From NCBI GenBank assembly GCA_022241605.1, contig JAKOMQ010000004.1, forward strand, positions 62,001 through 126,000: 64,000 nt of DNA, in the 5' to 3' direction. Source of the stretch: Aquimonas sp. (GTDB taxonomy: Bacteria > Pseudomonadota > Gammaproteobacteria > Xanthomonadales > Xanthomonadaceae). The translations under genes were made by a program, and so were the position numbers. Positions 52,266 through 61,908 of the stretch are shown piece after piece; the first letter of the stretch is position 1; every line of letters begins with the position of its first letter. The notes under the pieces were generated by a model. It was not told where the DNA came from. It ran no database searches and saw nothing but the letters and a program-made list of their open reading frames with translations.

Positions 52266-52691
52266 TCAGTCCGCCGCCGGCCGGCTCATCAGGCCGACCT
52301 TGGACACGCCGGCCTGCTGCAGCAGAACCATGCCCCGGTAGACCGTGCCGTAATCGGTGCGGCGGTCGCCGGCGACCATCACCTGCACCTCGGGGTTGTT
52401 GCGCACGAAGGCACCCACCTTGGCGACCAGGGCCTCGGGGTCGATCTCCTCGGCGGATGCGCCCTGCAGGGTCAGGAAGAAGCGGCCGTCGGAGGTCACT
52501 TCGACCACCACCGGATCGCGCTGGGTCTCGACCGGGCGGGCGTTGGACTCCGGAAGCTCGATGTCCACGCCCAGGTTGAGCAGGGGCGCGGTGACCATGA
52601 AGATGATCAACAGCACGAGCATCACGTCGATGTAGGGCACGACGTTGATCTCGTTCTTGAGCTTGCGCTTGGTGCGGCGGCGGTGCTGCAT
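52266..52691 (-). CDS. tolR: Tol-Pal system protein TolR
   Basis: A 141-aa ExbD/TolR protein. The single membrane helix contains the proton-relay Asp in VVPYIDVMLVLLIIFMVTAP. The periplasmic domain follows. It lies 4 bp after tolQ and 20 bp before tolA. Confidence 0.96.
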   Translation of the reverse strand: MQHRRRTKRKLKNEINVVPYIDVMLVLLIIFMVTAPLLNLGVDIELPESNARPVETQRDPVVVEVTSDGRFFLTLQGASAEEIDPEALVAKVGAFVRNNPEVQVMVAGDRRTDYGTVYRGMVLLQQAGVSKVGLMSRPAAD

Positions 52692-52695
52692 GGCG

Positions 52696-53382
52696 TCAGT
52701 CGTCCACGTGGGCGTGGCGCTGCAGGATCGACGAGAACTCCTCGGCGAAAGTCTCGTAACGGGTGTTGATGCGTTCGACGCGGGTGGCGTAGCGGTTGTA
52801 GGCCCACACCGCCGGAATCGCCGCGAACAGGCCCATCGCGGTAGCGATCAGGGCCTCGGCGATGCCGGGGGCCACCGTGGCGATAGTCGCTTCCTTGACG
52901 TCCGCCAGGGCGATGAAGCTGATCATGATTCCCCAGACGGTGCCGAGCAGGCCCACATAGGGGCTGATCGAGCCGACGTTGGCCAGGTATTCGAGGTTGT
53001 GTTCAAGGCTGTCGATCTCGCGCGCAAGCGAGGTGCGCATGGCGCGCTGGGCGCCCTCCAGCTGGGTGCGGTTGTCGATGCCCTTCTTGCCGCGCAGGCG
53101 CGCGAACTCACGAAAGCCGGCCTCGAAGATCGCCTCCAGGCCCCGCGGCCTGCCGTCGCTGCCGTTGATCTCGCGGAACAGCGCACTCATTTCGGCGCCC
53201 GACCAGAAGCGCTCCTCGAACGCATCTGCGCCCTGGGTAGCGCGGTCGAGTACGCGCTTCTTGATCAGGATGATGGCCCAGGAGGAGACCGAGGCAATCA
53301 CCAGCAGCAGCATCACCGCCTGCACGGGCAGGCTGGCGTGCAGGATCAGTTCCCAGATATTGATGTTGTTAGACACGGGCAT
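52696..53382 (-). CDS. tolQ: Tol-Pal system protein TolQ
   Basis: A 228-aa ExbB/TolQ proton-channel protein with three membrane helices (about 17-37, 130-155 and 165-190). The channel signature is VGLLGTVWGIMISF, followed by APGIAEALIATAMGLFAAIPAV. It is 22 bp after ybgC and 4 bp before tolR. Confidence 0.96.
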   Translation of the reverse strand: MPVSNNINIWELILHASLPVQAVMLLLVIASVSSWAIILIKKRVLDRATQGADAFEERFWSGAEMSALFREINGSDGRPRGLEAIFEAGFREFARLRGKKGIDNRTQLEGAQRAMRTSLAREIDSLEHNLEYLANVGSISPYVGLLGTVWGIMISFIALADVKEATIATVAPGIAEALIATAMGLFAAIPAVWAYNRYATRVERINTRYETFAEEFSSILQRHAHVDD

Positions 53383-53404
53383 GGGGACGTGGGCTCCGGG
53401 GCCG

Positions 53405-53842
53405 TCAGGGCAGGGGGGTAAGGTGGATGTCGTGCAGCAAATCGGGTGGCAGCGGCTGCGGCCGGAAGGCCGAAGCGCTCAGGCAGACCGCGCGCACCTC
53501 GGCTTGCAGCAGGGCCTCGTCGCCGCGCCTGATCTCCTGCTGAAAGACCAGGCTGGCGCCGCGCCGCTTTGAGAGTACGGTGCGCACGATCAGTTCATCG
53601 TCGAGCCGGGCTGCACGCAGGAAGTCCAGCTGCATGGCGCGGATCGCGAACAGCAGGTCGCGGTCCTTCGCGAGCGCCTGCTGGTGGATGCCGAGCGCAC
53701 GCAGCCATTCACTGCGGCCGCGCTCCAGGAATCGCACGTAGCTGGCGTGGTAGACCACCCCGCCAGCGTCGGTATCTTCCCAGTAAACGCGTACCTGCCA
53801 GCTGAATTCGCGTTGAATGTTTCCGTTGCTGGACGTCTGCAT
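53405..53842 (-). CDS. ybgC: Acyl-CoA thioesterase YbgC
   Basis: A 145-aa hot-dog 4HBT thioesterase, the usual first gene of the tol cluster. The catalytic Asp is in VYWEDTDAGGVVYHASYVRF, followed by ERGRSEWLRALGI. The start ATG overlaps the ruvB stop (TGATG), so ruvB and the tol genes appear translationally linked. Confidence 0.95.
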   Translation of the reverse strand: MQTSSNGNIQREFSWQVRVYWEDTDAGGVVYHASYVRFLERGRSEWLRALGIHQQALAKDRDLLFAIRAMQLDFLRAARLDDELIVRTVLSKRRGASLVFQQEIRRGDEALLQAEVRAVCLSASAFRPQPLPPDLLHDIHLTPLP

Positions 53843-54870
53843 CAGTCGCCCGAGAACAGATCGGGCGGCGGGCCGCCCTGAGGTTTCAAGCCCAGCATCT
53901 TCCAGGTGCGGTTCGTCGCCATGCGGCCGCGCGCGGTGCGCACCAGGTAGCCCTGCTGGATCAGATAGGGCTCGACCACGTCCTCGATGGTGCCGCGGTC
54001 TTCGCTCAGCGCGGCCGCCAGCGACTCCACGCCGACCGGGCCGCCGTCGAAGTTCTCGACGATTACCTTCAGCAAACGGCGGTCGAGTTCATCGAAGCCC
54101 TCGGCATCGACCTTGACCATCAGCATCGCCGCCTGCGCGGCTTCCAGCGTGATCACGCCCTCGGCGCGGACCTGGGCGAAGTCGCGGGCGCGCCGCAGCA
54201 GGCGATTGGCGATGCGCGGGGTGCCGCGCGAGCGGCGCGCGATCTCGGCTGCGCCTTCCGGCGCGCACTGGATGTTCATGATGCGCGCCGAGCGCCGCAC
54301 GATCGCGGTCAGCTCCTCTGGCGAGTAGAACTCCAGCCGCTGGACGATGCCGAAGCGGTCGCGCAGCGGGCTGGTCAGCAGGCCTGCGCGGGTGGTGGCG
54401 CCAATAAGGGTGAAGGGCGGCAGGTCGAGCTTGATCGAGCGCGCGGCTGGGCCCTCGCCGATCATGATGTCGATCTGGTAGTCCTCCATCGCCGGATAGA
54501 GGATCTCCTCCACCACCGGCGACAGCCGGTGGATCTCGTCGATGAACAGCACGTCGTGCGGCTGCAGGTTGGTCAGCAGCGCCGCGAGGTCACCGGCGCG
54601 CTCGATCACCGGGCCCGAGGTCTGGCGCAGGTTCACGCCCAGCTCGTTGGCGATCACGTGGCTGAGCGTGGTCTTGCCCAAGCCGGGCGGCCCGAAGATC
54701 AGCACGTGATCCATCGCCTCGCCGCGCTTCTTCGCCGCCTCGATGTAGATCTTCATCTGCTCCCGTACCGGCAGCTGCCCGAGATAGTCATCGAGCACGC
54801 GCGGCCGGATCGAAGCCTCAAGCCGGGCTTCGTCGAGGGATTCCTCGGGGGAGACGATACGGTCGGTCAC
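53842..54870 (-). CDS. ruvB: Holliday junction branch-migration ATPase RuvB
   Basis: A 342-aa AAA+ motor. Walker A is [13 protein letters not shown], Walker B is LFIDEIHRL, sensor 1 is in [10 protein letters not shown], and the C-terminal winged helix ends [16 protein letters not shown] 54870 ([11 protein letters not shown]) is the family-like start; farther upstream the frame is composed of heptamer-repeat translation ([11 protein letters not shown]). ruvA lies 508 bp upstream, an unusually large gap filled by repeats. Confidence 0.96.
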   Translation of the reverse strand: MTDRIVSPEESLDEARLEASIRPRVLDDYLGQLPVREQMKIYIEAAKKRGEAMDHVLIFGPPGLGKTTLSHVIANELGVNLRQTSGPVIERAGDLAALLTNLQPHDVLFIDEIHRLSPVVEEILYPAMEDYQIDIMIGEGPAARSIKLDLPPFTLIGATTRAGLLTSPLRDRFGIVQRLEFYSPEELTAIVRRSARIMNIQCAPEGAAEIARRSRGTPRIANRLLRRARDFAQVRAEGVITLEAAQAAMLMVKVDAEGFDELDRRLLKVIVENFDGGPVGVESLAAALSEDRGTIEDVVEPYLIQQGYLVRTARGRMATNRTWKMLGLKPQGGPPPDLFSGD

Positions 54871-54877
54871 GTTGAAG

Positions 54878-54917
54878 CCGGGATTGGGGATTGGGGATTC
54901 GGGATTCGGGATTCGCA
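54878..54917. repeat. Heptamer array before ruvB
   Basis: GGGATTG, GGGATTG, GGGATTC, GGGATTC, GGGATTC in perfect 7-bp register, starting 8 bp upstream of the ruvB GTG. Any ruvB ribosome site would have to lie in or next to this repeat. Confidence 0.85.
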
Positions 54918-55028
54918 GCCGGCGGGGTGCAGGCCGCTGGGGGTCCCTTACGCAACGCGGCAGTTTACGGGGTTGGCGCGGGCGCAGGGCGCTCGGTCGC
55001 GAAGCACGCCAAGCGTCACTGCTCTTGG

Positions 55029-55253
55029 CCCCTCTCCCCACGGGAGAGGGGCTGGGGGAGAGGGGCTGGGCGGAGCGATCAAAGCAGTTCGCCGGATTCC
55101 TCCTGCATGCGTCTCACGAACATCGAGCACGCGTCTTGTTGAAGTGCAGACGGGCTGTCCGGGATGGTTGAAGGCAAAAGCGCGCCCTCTCTTGAAGAGG
55201 AGTCGCGCTTCGCACAGCCCCTCACCCCAACCCCTCTCCCGTGGGGAGAGGGG
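55029..55253. repeat. Inverted pair of CCCCTCTCCC-type elements, ruvA-ruvB spacer
   Basis: The left unit starts at 55029 and reads CCCCTCTCCCCACGGGAGAG; the right unit ends at 55253 and is its reverse complement with few differences over about 40 bp. The roughly 150-bp interior has no DUF559 resemblance and no other gene. It has the same layout as the DUF559 cassette at 27444-27877, as an empty or non-autonomous version. Confidence 0.8.
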
Positions 55254-55342
55254 CTCAGAAGCAAGAGCCTGCAAGCCACAGCGCTCAAGAGTCGAGGCCA
55301 TATTCCGAAGGGCACGCGCTCAACCCATCTGAGGAAGCAGTC

Positions 55343-55366
55343 ACCCAATCCCCAATCCCCAATCCA
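55343..55366. repeat. Heptamer array after ruvA
   Basis: CCCAATC, CCCAATC, CCCAATC (complement of GGGATTG-type units) end 12 bp from the ruvA stop codon. With the other elements, the 508-bp ruvA-ruvB gap is composed mostly of repeats. Confidence 0.75.
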
Positions 55367-55378
55367 GAAGTCCCGCCC

Positions 55379-55981
55379 TCAAGTCCGCAAAGCAGACTTC
55401 AGAGCCTTGCGAATAATCGCCTCCGCCGTATCCCCTTCCTCGCGCGCTTTCTCGGCCATGCGCTGGGCTTCCACGCCCTTGTAGCCCAGCTGCTGCAGGG
55501 CCACGATCGCCTCGCTCAGGGGATCGGCGGGCACAGCAGCGCCGCCGGTGGGAACGAAGCTCAGGCCGCTGCCGCCCATGTCGGAGGCCTTGTCGCGCAG
55601 TTCCACCAGCATGCGTTCGGCGGTCTTCTTGCCGATGCCGGGGATGCGGGTGAGCGCGGTGACATCACCGGCCTGCAGCAGGCGGGCGAACTCGTCCACC
55701 GACACGCCCGACAGCACCGCCAGCGCGATCTTGGCGCCGATGCCGGTGACCTTCTGCAGGTCGCGGAACAGCCGGCGCTCGGCGTCCTTCAGGAAGCCGT
55801 AAAGCGAGACCGAGTCCTCCTTCTGCGCGTAGTGGGTGAACAGGCTGACTTCGCGGCCCACGTCCGGCAGGTCGTAGAAGGTGCTCATCGGCGCCTCCAG
55901 CTCGTAGCCGACGCCGTGCACGTCGACCACGATCTGTGGAGGTGCCTTGTGGATCAGGGTGCCGCGCAAGCGTCCGATCAC
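55379..55981 (-). CDS. ruvA: Holliday junction DNA helicase subunit RuvA
   Basis: A 200-aa tetramerising Holliday-junction binder. The OB-fold N-terminus is [20 protein letters not shown]. Two helix-hairpin-helix motifs are visible, including [20 protein letters not shown]. The C-terminal domain (about 145-200) contacts RuvB. The GTG start overlaps the ruvC stop by 4 bp (GTGA). Confidence 0.96.
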   Translation of the reverse strand: MIGRLRGTLIHKAPPQIVVDVHGVGYELEAPMSTFYDLPDVGREVSLFTHYAQKEDSVSLYGFLKDAERRLFRDLQKVTGIGAKIALAVLSGVSVDEFARLLQAGDVTALTRIPGIGKKTAERMLVELRDKASDMGGSGLSFVPTGGAAVPADPLSEAIVALQQLGYKGVEAQRMAEKAREEGDTAEAIIRKALKSALRT

Positions 55982-56511
55982 CTTCTGTTGCCTCGCCGTC
56001 GAATGAGTTGGGAGGCCGCCACGCCGGTGCGGGCGGCCAGGGTGCGGGTATGGGCATGGGTGATGGCCACCGCCAGCGCATCGGCGGCATCAGCCTGCAG
56101 CTTGCCGTCGATGCCCAGCAGCACGCCGACCATGTGCTGCACCTGGGTCTTGTCGGCAGCACCGCGGCCGACGACCGCGCCCTTGATCTGCATCGGCGAG
56201 TATTCGTGCACGGGCAGGTCGCGCGCCACCACCGCGCAGATCGCCGCCCCGCGGGCCTGGCCGAGCTTGAGCGCCGAATCCGGATTGCGCGACAGGAACA
56301 CCCGTTCGATCGCCACCTCATCCGGCGCGAAGCGATCGATCAGCCCCCACAGCCCGTCGAGGATGCCGCGCAGGCGCTTCGGGAACTCTTCCTCCAGGCC
56401 CACATGCAGCGCCTCATGGTGCACGTGCACGCAGCGGCCGGTGCCGTCGGCATCCACGATGCCTACGCCGGTGCGGACCGAGCCGGGGTCAATACCTAGC
56501 AGGCGGATCAT
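55978..56511 (-). CDS. ruvC: Holliday junction resolvase RuvC
   Basis: A 177-aa RNase H-fold endonuclease. Acidic catalytic residues appear in [22 protein letters not shown] and [15 protein letters not shown] 56511 is the family start; the upstream open frame is repeat-derived. Normally yebC precedes ruvC in this order; here only a truncated yebC-like fragment is found just upstream. Confidence 0.96.
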   Translation of the reverse strand: MIRLLGIDPGSVRTGVGIVDADGTGRCVHVHHEALHVGLEEEFPKRLRGILDGLWGLIDRFAPDEVAIERVFLSRNPDSALKLGQARGAAICAVVARDLPVHEYSPMQIKGAVVGRGAADKTQVQHMVGVLLGIDGKLQADAADALAVAITHAHTRTLAARTGVAASQLIRRRGNRR

Positions 56512-56532
56512 CGCCAGCGCCCTTGGCGCTGG

Positions 56533-56563
56533 CCGGGATTGGGGATTGGGGATTCGGGATTCG
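56533..56563. repeat. Heptamer array before ruvC
   Basis: GGGATTG, GGGATTG, GGGATTC, GGGATTC units stand 22-52 bp upstream of the ruvC start, exactly where the yebC-like remnant breaks off. Confidence 0.8.
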
Positions 56564-56597
56564 CCATCAATTTGGCTTGAACGCCCCATCGCGGCGC

Positions 56598-56825
56598 GCT
56601 TTTCTGGCCACGGTGCTTGCACCAGTCAACGGCTGCGACGGGCATGGACGCAATGATCGCCTTCTCCAGAGTGAGGTGCAGCGGGGGATTGCCGGAGGGA
56701 TCACCGCCGACTGGGCGGGCGCCTTCGCTCATCGCGCGCACCCGCTTGGCGAAGATCCGGCGCCGCAAGGCGTCCTGCTTCCCCGTGCGGTGCTGGGTGT
56801 TGGCCGAATTGCCGTGGCCCGCCAT
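56598..56825 (-). pseudogene. yebC: Truncated yebC-like remnant
   Basis: A 76-residue stretch starting MAGHGNSANTQHRTGKQDAL and continuing RRRIFAKRVRAMSEGARPVG, GDPSGNPPLHLTLEKAIIAS aligns by eye with the N-terminal domain of YebC/TACO1 (MAGHSKWANxxHRK..QDxxRGKIFxKxxRE). The key SKW triplet and several conserved basic residues are changed. Similarity ends after HRGQKS, and the remaining two-thirds of the protein (normally about 245 aa) is absent. The frame then runs through the heptamer array to 56508. Position directly before ruvC is the normal yebC location, supporting decay in place. Confidence 0.75.
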
Positions 56826-56993
56826 GGCCTGCTCCGCGCGAGAATCAGTGCGCGATTATAGGGCCGCCCGCCGCAGCCCTCGGCGAGCCATCACCGCTTG
56901 GACCGAACCCGAAGGCGCCGCAGGAAACCACGAAGCTGGGAAGTCCGGGAGCCAGGAAGCCGCAAGCCCAACCGCCCTCAAGGACCGGCATAG

Positions 56994-57011
56994 GGTGCGC
57001 TTCAGCGCACC
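56994..57011. repeat. GGTGCGC-TTCA-GCGCACC hairpin
   Basis: A perfect 7-bp stem with a TTCA loop lies in the 235-bp gap between the yebC remnant and the hydrolase gene, about 50 bp past the hydrolase stop on the minus strand. It could act as a terminator for the hydrolase or be a short REP-type hairpin. Confidence 0.5.
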
Positions 57012-57060
57012 GCGTGGCCTCAGCACTCGCCCCGGCCCGCGTCATCCGAACGCCGCGCAA

Positions 57061-57693
57061 TCAGCCAAGCCGCCCCTCACGCATGAACTGCGCCGCCTGC
57101 ACTGCCACCGCGCGCGAGAGGATCAGCCCGCTGTGGCTGGTCCGCACCTCCAGATGCGCATGCAGCCCCGGCGCGCGGGTCTCAGCCACGCTGACGGTGC
57201 CATCGTGGGCGCCGTCGAAGCGGCTGAACCAATGGCCCAGGCCCAGCGGCAGGGTGCCGGCGATCACGCCGATCTCGAAGCCTTCTGGCAGCGGCAGCGC
57301 ACCCTGGCGCAGCAGATGCACGGCGCGGCCCAGCACCCGGCCCAGCGGGCCACGCTCGGCCAGGGCCGCGGCGCCCAGGCTGCCGGTCAAGGGCGAGCCC
57401 AGACACAGGATCCGCCCGATCGGCAGCTCCGGATGCGCGCGTGCGCACTCGATCGCCAGCAGGCCGCCCATGCTGTGGCCGAGCAGATGCACCGGACCCT
57501 CCCCCGGCCATTCGCGAATGCGCCGCTCCAGCCGCGCCAGATGCTCACGCATGGGGGCGAACACCGAGCGGTAGTCGAAGCACTGCGCCTCGAAGCCCGC
57601 CGCGCGCAGTCGCGAGCGCAATGGAATGAGGGTGGCACCGCGCAGCCACAGCCCGTGCAGCAGCAGGACGCGCGGACGCTGCGTGCTCTCCAC
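57061..57693 (-). CDS. Alpha/beta-hydrolase, lipase/esterase-like
   Basis: A 210-aa single-domain hydrolase. The opening VLLLHGLWLRG supplies the oxyanion region, the nucleophile elbow is GHSMGG, and a late His lies in RTSHSGLI. The acid is probably in FDGAHDGTVSV. No signal peptide is present. GTG 57693 starts 6 bp after the aspS stop, so it may be cotranscribed with aspS. The substrate is unknown. Confidence 0.85.
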   Translation of the reverse strand: MESTQRPRVLLLHGLWLRGATLIPLRSRLRAAGFEAQCFDYRSVFAPMREHLARLERRIREWPGEGPVHLLGHSMGGLLAIECARAHPELPIGRILCLGSPLTGSLGAAALAERGPLGRVLGRAVHLLRQGALPLPEGFEIGVIAGTLPLGLGHWFSRFDGAHDGTVSVAETRAPGLHAHLEVRTSHSGLILSRAVAVQAAQFMREGRLG

Positions 57694-57699
57694 GGCAGA

Positions 57700-59460
57700 T
57701 CAGCCCTGCGGCAGATCGACCTTGACCGACAGCTCCTTGAGCTGCGCGGCCGGAATCGCCGAAGGTGCCGAGGTCAGCAGGCACTGCGCGCTGGCGGTCT
57801 TCGGGAACGCGATCACGTCGCGGATCGAGTCGGTGCCGGCGATGAGCGCGGCGATGCGGTCGATGCCGAAGGCGATGCCGCCGTGCGGCGGGGCGCCGTG
57901 GTTCAGCGCCTCCAACAGGAAGCCAAACTTCAGCTGCGCCTCTTCCGCCTCGATGCCGAGCAGCTCGAACACCGCCGCCTGCATGTCGGTGCGGTGGATG
58001 CGGATCGAACCGCCGCCAATCTCGTTACCGTTCAGCACCATATCGTAGCCGCGGCTGACGGCAAAGCGCGCGTTGGCGCGCAGGTCGGCGATATCATCGA
58101 CTGCCGGCGCGGTGAAGGGGTGGTGCAGGGCGACGTAGCGGCCGCCCTCTTCGTCCCACTCGAACATCGGGAAGTCGGTGACCCACAGCGGCCGCCAGGC
58201 GTTCTCGACGCGGCCCAGGTCGCGGCCCAGCTTCAGGCGCAGGGCGCCCATGAAGTCGCTGACGGTCTTGTAGGTGCCGGCGCCGAAGAACAGCAGGTCG
58301 CCGTTCTCGGCAGCCGCGAGCTTGAGGATGGCGGCGATGGCCTCGTCGGAGAGGAACTTGGCGATCGGCGAGTTGATGCCCTCGCGGCCCTTGGCGATGT
58401 CGTCGACGCGCATCCAGGCCAGGCCCTTGGCGCCGTAGCGGGCGACAAACGCGGCGTAGTCATCGATCTGCTTGCGCGAGAGCTGCGCCTGCGGTGCGCG
58501 CAGCACCACCACGCGCCCCTCGGCATGCTCGGCCCACTCGGCGAACACCTTGAACTCGCAGCCGCGCACGGCGTCGGCGATGTCGATCAGTTCAAGGTCG
58601 ATGCGCAGGTCGGGCTTGTCCGAACCGTAGCGGCGCATGGCCTCGGCGTAAGTGATGCGCGGGAAGGGCTGGGCCAGCTCGATGCCGTCTACTTCGTTCA
58701 GCACCCTGCGGATCATGTCCTCGACGAAGTCCTGCACGTCGCGCTCGCGGACGAACGCGAACTCCATGTCGAGCTGGGTGAACTCCGGCTGGCGGTCGGC
58801 GCGCAGGTCCTCGTCGCGGAAGCAGCGCGCGATCTGGTAGTAGCGATCGAAACCGGCCACCATCAGCAGCTGCTTGAACAGCTGCGGCGACTGCGGCAGG
58901 GCGAAGAACTGGCCGCCGTGCACGCGCGAGGGCACGAGGTAGTCGCGCGCGCCTTCCGGCGTGGCCTTGGTCAGGATCGGGGTCTCGATGTCCTGGAAAC
59001 CAGCGGCGTCCAGATGCCGGCGCAGGGCCTGCACCAGCTTGATACGGGTGCGCATCATCCGCTGCATGTCGGGGCGGCGCAGGTCGAGGTGGCGGTACTT
59101 CAGGCGTGAGTCTTCGCCGGGATTCTCGTGGCCGTAGAAGGGCAGCTTGCCGGCCTTGTTCAGGATTTCGATCTCGCTGGCAACGATCTCGACCCGGCCC
59201 GAGCGGATGCGGTCGTTGATGCTGTGGCGCGCACGCACGGTGCCTGTCACGCGCAGCACGTCCTCGTACCCCAGGCTCGCCGCGATCTCGAACAGCGCGG
59301 CCTGATCGGGCTCGACCACCACCTGCACCACGCCCTCGTGGTCGCGCAGGTCGACGAAGCAGACGCCGCCAAGGTTGCGGGCGACATCGGTCCAGCCGCA
59401 CAGGGTGACGCTCTGGCCGAGCAGGGCCTCGTCGACGAGGCCGCAGAAATGGGTACGCAT
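57700..59460 (-). CDS. aspS: Aspartyl-tRNA synthetase
   Basis: A 586-aa bacterial-type class IIb synthetase. The OB-fold anticodon domain (about 1-110) starts [20 protein letters not shown]. Class II motif 2 is [18 protein letters not shown] and motif 3 is [12 protein letters not shown]. The bacterial GAD insertion (about 300-410) is present. ATG 59460 is the family start; the frame extends farther but is not protein-like. The order aspS, hydrolase, yebC remnant, ruvC suggests a formerly compact cluster. Confidence 0.97.
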   Translation of the reverse strand: MRTHFCGLVDEALLGQSVTLCGWTDVARNLGGVCFVDLRDHEGVVQVVVEPDQAALFEIAASLGYEDVLRVTGTVRARHSINDRIRSGRVEIVASEIEILNKAGKLPFYGHENPGEDSRLKYRHLDLRRPDMQRMMRTRIKLVQALRRHLDAAGFQDIETPILTKATPEGARDYLVPSRVHGGQFFALPQSPQLFKQLLMVAGFDRYYQIARCFRDEDLRADRQPEFTQLDMEFAFVRERDVQDFVEDMIRRVLNEVDGIELAQPFPRITYAEAMRRYGSDKPDLRIDLELIDIADAVRGCEFKVFAEWAEHAEGRVVVLRAPQAQLSRKQIDDYAAFVARYGAKGLAWMRVDDIAKGREGINSPIAKFLSDEAIAAILKLAAAENGDLLFFGAGTYKTVSDFMGALRLKLGRDLGRVENAWRPLWVTDFPMFEWDEEGGRYVALHHPFTAPAVDDIADLRANARFAVSRGYDMVLNGNEIGGGSIRIHRTDMQAAVFELLGIEAEEAQLKFGFLLEALNHGAPPHGGIAFGIDRIAALIAGTDSIRDVIAFPKTASAQCLLTSAPSAIPAAQLKELSVKVDLPQG

Positions 59461-59677
59461 GGGGGCTCCGGGGCGGCGCGCGGTGGCGGCCGCAAGTGGT
59501 TCGAGGCAAGACAGGGCGCGGCCCGAGGCCGGGTGCGCGGGCCGCATAGCGTAGGCCGCTGCCGGCCCTGCGGCAATGCAGCGAAGCGTCGTGGGCTGCG
59601 GGGACCCGGCGCGCGTGGATCGGCGGCAGCGCAGCTGCCTGCTAAGCTCGCCGGCTTTCCTGCCGCCGCTGCCGCCC

Positions 59678-61159
59678 ATGAGTACCCCCCAGCTCGACGC
59701 CGCCCTTGCCCTGCACCGTGCCGGGCGCCTGCCGGAGGCCGAGGCCGCGTATCGCGAGCTGCTGCCCACCCAGCCAGCCAGCGCCGGCCGCCTGCTGGGC
59801 GTGCTGCTGCTGCAGCAGCAGCGCTGGGCCGAGGCCGCGGTACTGCTGACCCCGCTGTCGCAGGCCGAGCCGCGCGACGCCGAGCTGGCGGTCAACGCCT
59901 CGCTGGCCCTGCGCCGCAGCGGGCAGCTGGAGCCGGCCCTGCTGGCCGCGCGCTGCGCTACCGCGGCCGATCCCGCGCGCCCCAGCGCTTGGAACGCGCT
60001 GGGCCTCGCCGCACTTGAGAGCAGCCAGTACGAAGAGGCCCTGAAGGCCTTCGAGAGCGGCCTGAAGTACGCGCCTGCCGACGCCGCCCTGCGCCTGCAT
60101 CGCGCCCAGTGCCTGCGCCGGCTGGGACGGCTCGGCGAGGCCGGTCAGGCCTTCTACGAGTTGGTGCAGGCGCGGCCGGATCTGCTGGAAGCCTGGCGCG
60201 GCCTGGCTGAAGCCAATGCTGCGCTGGGCCAGAACGACCTCGCCCTGGAATGCCGCCGCCGCGCACTGGCGCTGTATCCGCAGGACGTCGACCTGCGCCT
60301 GGAATACGCCATTGCCCAGCTGCTGCACGGACAGCCGGTCGAGTCCGCGGCCAGCATCGAGGCGCTGCTGGTGGATGCGCCGGACGATGCCCAGGCCTGG
60401 GCCTGGCTCGGACGGGCACGGCTCAAACAGGGCGAAGTCGAGGCGGCGCGGCGCGCCTTCGACGAGGCGCACGCACGCGCGCCTGAGGATGCGGTCGTCG
60501 CCCATTTCCGCGCGGCGCTGAGCGGCGAGCTGCCCACCGAGGTGGAGAGCGACTACATCCGCCGTCTGTTCGACGATTTCGCCAGCCATTTCGACAGCAC
60601 CCTGGTCGGTAAGCTGGGCTATGCCACGCCCCGGCGGCTGGCGGAGTTCATCCAGGCTCACGCAGGCGATGGCTTCGCACAGGTGCTGGATCTTGGCTGC
60701 GGCACCGGTCTGATGGCGGCCGAACTGGCGCGCGAGGGCCGCGACATCGACGGCGTGGACCTGTCCACCCGCATGCTCGACCAGGCCCGCGCCAAGGGCC
60801 TGTACCGGAACCTGTACGCCGAGGAGGCGCTGGCCTTCCTCATGGCATTGCCGGAGCGCTGGCAGCTGATCGTGGCCGCGGACGTGTTTGTCTACGTCGC
60901 TGAACTGGAGCCGGTGTTCAGCGCCGCCTTCGAGCGGCTCACGCCCGGCGGCGTGTTCGCGTTCTCGATCGAGACCAGCGCCGGCGAGGACACCGAGCTG
61001 CTGCCCAGCACCGGCCGCTACCGGCATGCGCCCGCAGCGCTGCAGCAGGCACTGGCCCGCTGCGGCTTCGTCGAAACCGCGCGCGAGGACGTGGAGCTGC
61101 GCTTCGAAAACGGCGTGCCAGTCGCCGGCGCCCTGCTGCTGGCGCGGCGACCGGGCTGA
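59678..61159 (+). CDS. TPR-repeat class I SAM-dependent methyltransferase
   Basis: A 493-aa fusion. Residues 1 to about 270 consist of seven or eight TPR units (for example [20 protein letters not shown] and [20 protein letters not shown]). A C-terminal methyltransferase (about 310-490) has the SAM motif [16 protein letters not shown] followed by [17 protein letters not shown]. This layout resembles TPR methyltransferases of proteobacteria with unknown targets. It is divergent from aspS across 217 bp. ATG 59678 excludes an implausible N-terminal extension. Confidence 0.88.
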   Translation: MSTPQLDAALALHRAGRLPEAEAAYRELLPTQPASAGRLLGVLLLQQQRWAEAAVLLTPLSQAEPRDAELAVNASLALRRSGQLEPALLAARCATAADPARPSAWNALGLAALESSQYEEALKAFESGLKYAPADAALRLHRAQCLRRLGRLGEAGQAFYELVQARPDLLEAWRGLAEANAALGQNDLALECRRRALALYPQDVDLRLEYAIAQLLHGQPVESAASIEALLVDAPDDAQAWAWLGRARLKQGEVEAARRAFDEAHARAPEDAVVAHFRAALSGELPTEVESDYIRRLFDDFASHFDSTLVGKLGYATPRRLAEFIQAHAGDGFAQVLDLGCGTGLMAAELAREGRDIDGVDLSTRMLDQARAKGLYRNLYAEEALAFLMALPERWQLIVAADVFVYVAELEPVFSAAFERLTPGGVFAFSIETSAGEDTELLPSTGRYRHAPAALQQALARCGFVETAREDVELRFENGVPVAGALLLARRPG

Positions 61160-61861
61160 TCACTCCGCGCTGGCGCCGTCGCCGGGCAGGGGAGGATGCC
61201 CCCAGGGCGTCGGCGGATTGGGCACCGGCGTGGTGAGGTCGAACTCGACCTGGAACAGCCGGCCGGAAGGCCGCGACAGTTCGTACAGATAGCGCTGGCC
61301 GGGGTCGATCTCGATCGCCCAGGTGTTGCTGGTCGAGACCTGACGGCCCTGCGCCTCAAACATGTCGATGCTGAACTGGTCGACCGGGAACTCCTGGCGC
61401 TGGGACGTGCCCAGGGCCGCCGTATCGCCGCCGTACTGGGTCAGTTCGTCTTCGCTGCCGTCGTCGTGGCGGTGGTCGTGCTTGAGCCTCAGGCCGGTCT
61501 CGGTGCGGGTGATCACCCAGGTCCGCGAGTGGTCGTCGCCGACGTGGAACGGGATCTTGACCGCATCGGGTGCGCACTCGCGCACGTGCATCACCAGCGC
61601 CTTGCCCTCGAAAGGATCGTTCGGCTCGACGGGCTGGTTGGCGATGATGCGGCCTGCGAAGGACTGACCGCAGTGCGCGGCCAAGGCCGCCAGGAACTCG
61701 CCCTTCGGGTCTGCGGCGGCAGGCTCGGCCGGAGCGGTTTCGGCGGCGGTCGGCGCTTCCGCGATCGGCGCCTGGGCGGGCTGGGGATCTGCGCCACAGC
61801 CCGTGAGCAGGGCCAAGGCGGGCAGGGTGAGCAGCGGCAAGAGCAGTCGGTTTGTGTTCAT
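61160..61861 (-). CDS. Conserved lipoprotein of unknown function
   Basis: A 233-aa protein with a lipoprotein signal (lipobox LTGC, Cys22), an Ala/Pro/Glu linker (25-50) and a globular domain with conserved-looking blocks: MHVRECAPDAVKIPFHVGDD, SRTWVITRTETGLRLKHDHR and ELTQYGGDTA. The His/Asp-rich LKHDHRHDDG could bind metal, which is inference. I recognise it as a recurrent uncharacterised family but know no function. Its stop abuts the convergent methyltransferase stop. Confidence 0.78.
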   Translation of the reverse strand: MNTNRLLLPLLTLPALALLTGCGADPQPAQAPIAEAPTAAETAPAEPAAADPKGEFLAALAAHCGQSFAGRIIANQPVEPNDPFEGKALVMHVRECAPDAVKIPFHVGDDHSRTWVITRTETGLRLKHDHRHDDGSEDELTQYGGDTAALGTSQRQEFPVDQFSIDMFEAQGRQVSTSNTWAIEIDPGQRYLYELSRPSGRLFQVEFDLTTPVPNPPTPWGHPPLPGDGASAE

Positions 61862-61908
61862 CGCACGACCCTAGCAGAGCGTGCCGCCGATGGCATCCCT
61901 GCGAGGCT

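Noticed and set aside
55075-55210. DUF559 remnant inside the empty inverted pair
   Set aside because: I looked for the FRRQ, VDF and ELDG blocks in all frames and found none.
56845-57060. A 71-aa minus-strand frame between the yebC remnant and the hydrolase
   Set aside because: It spans a perfect hairpin and shows no recognisable family; it is more likely intergenic.
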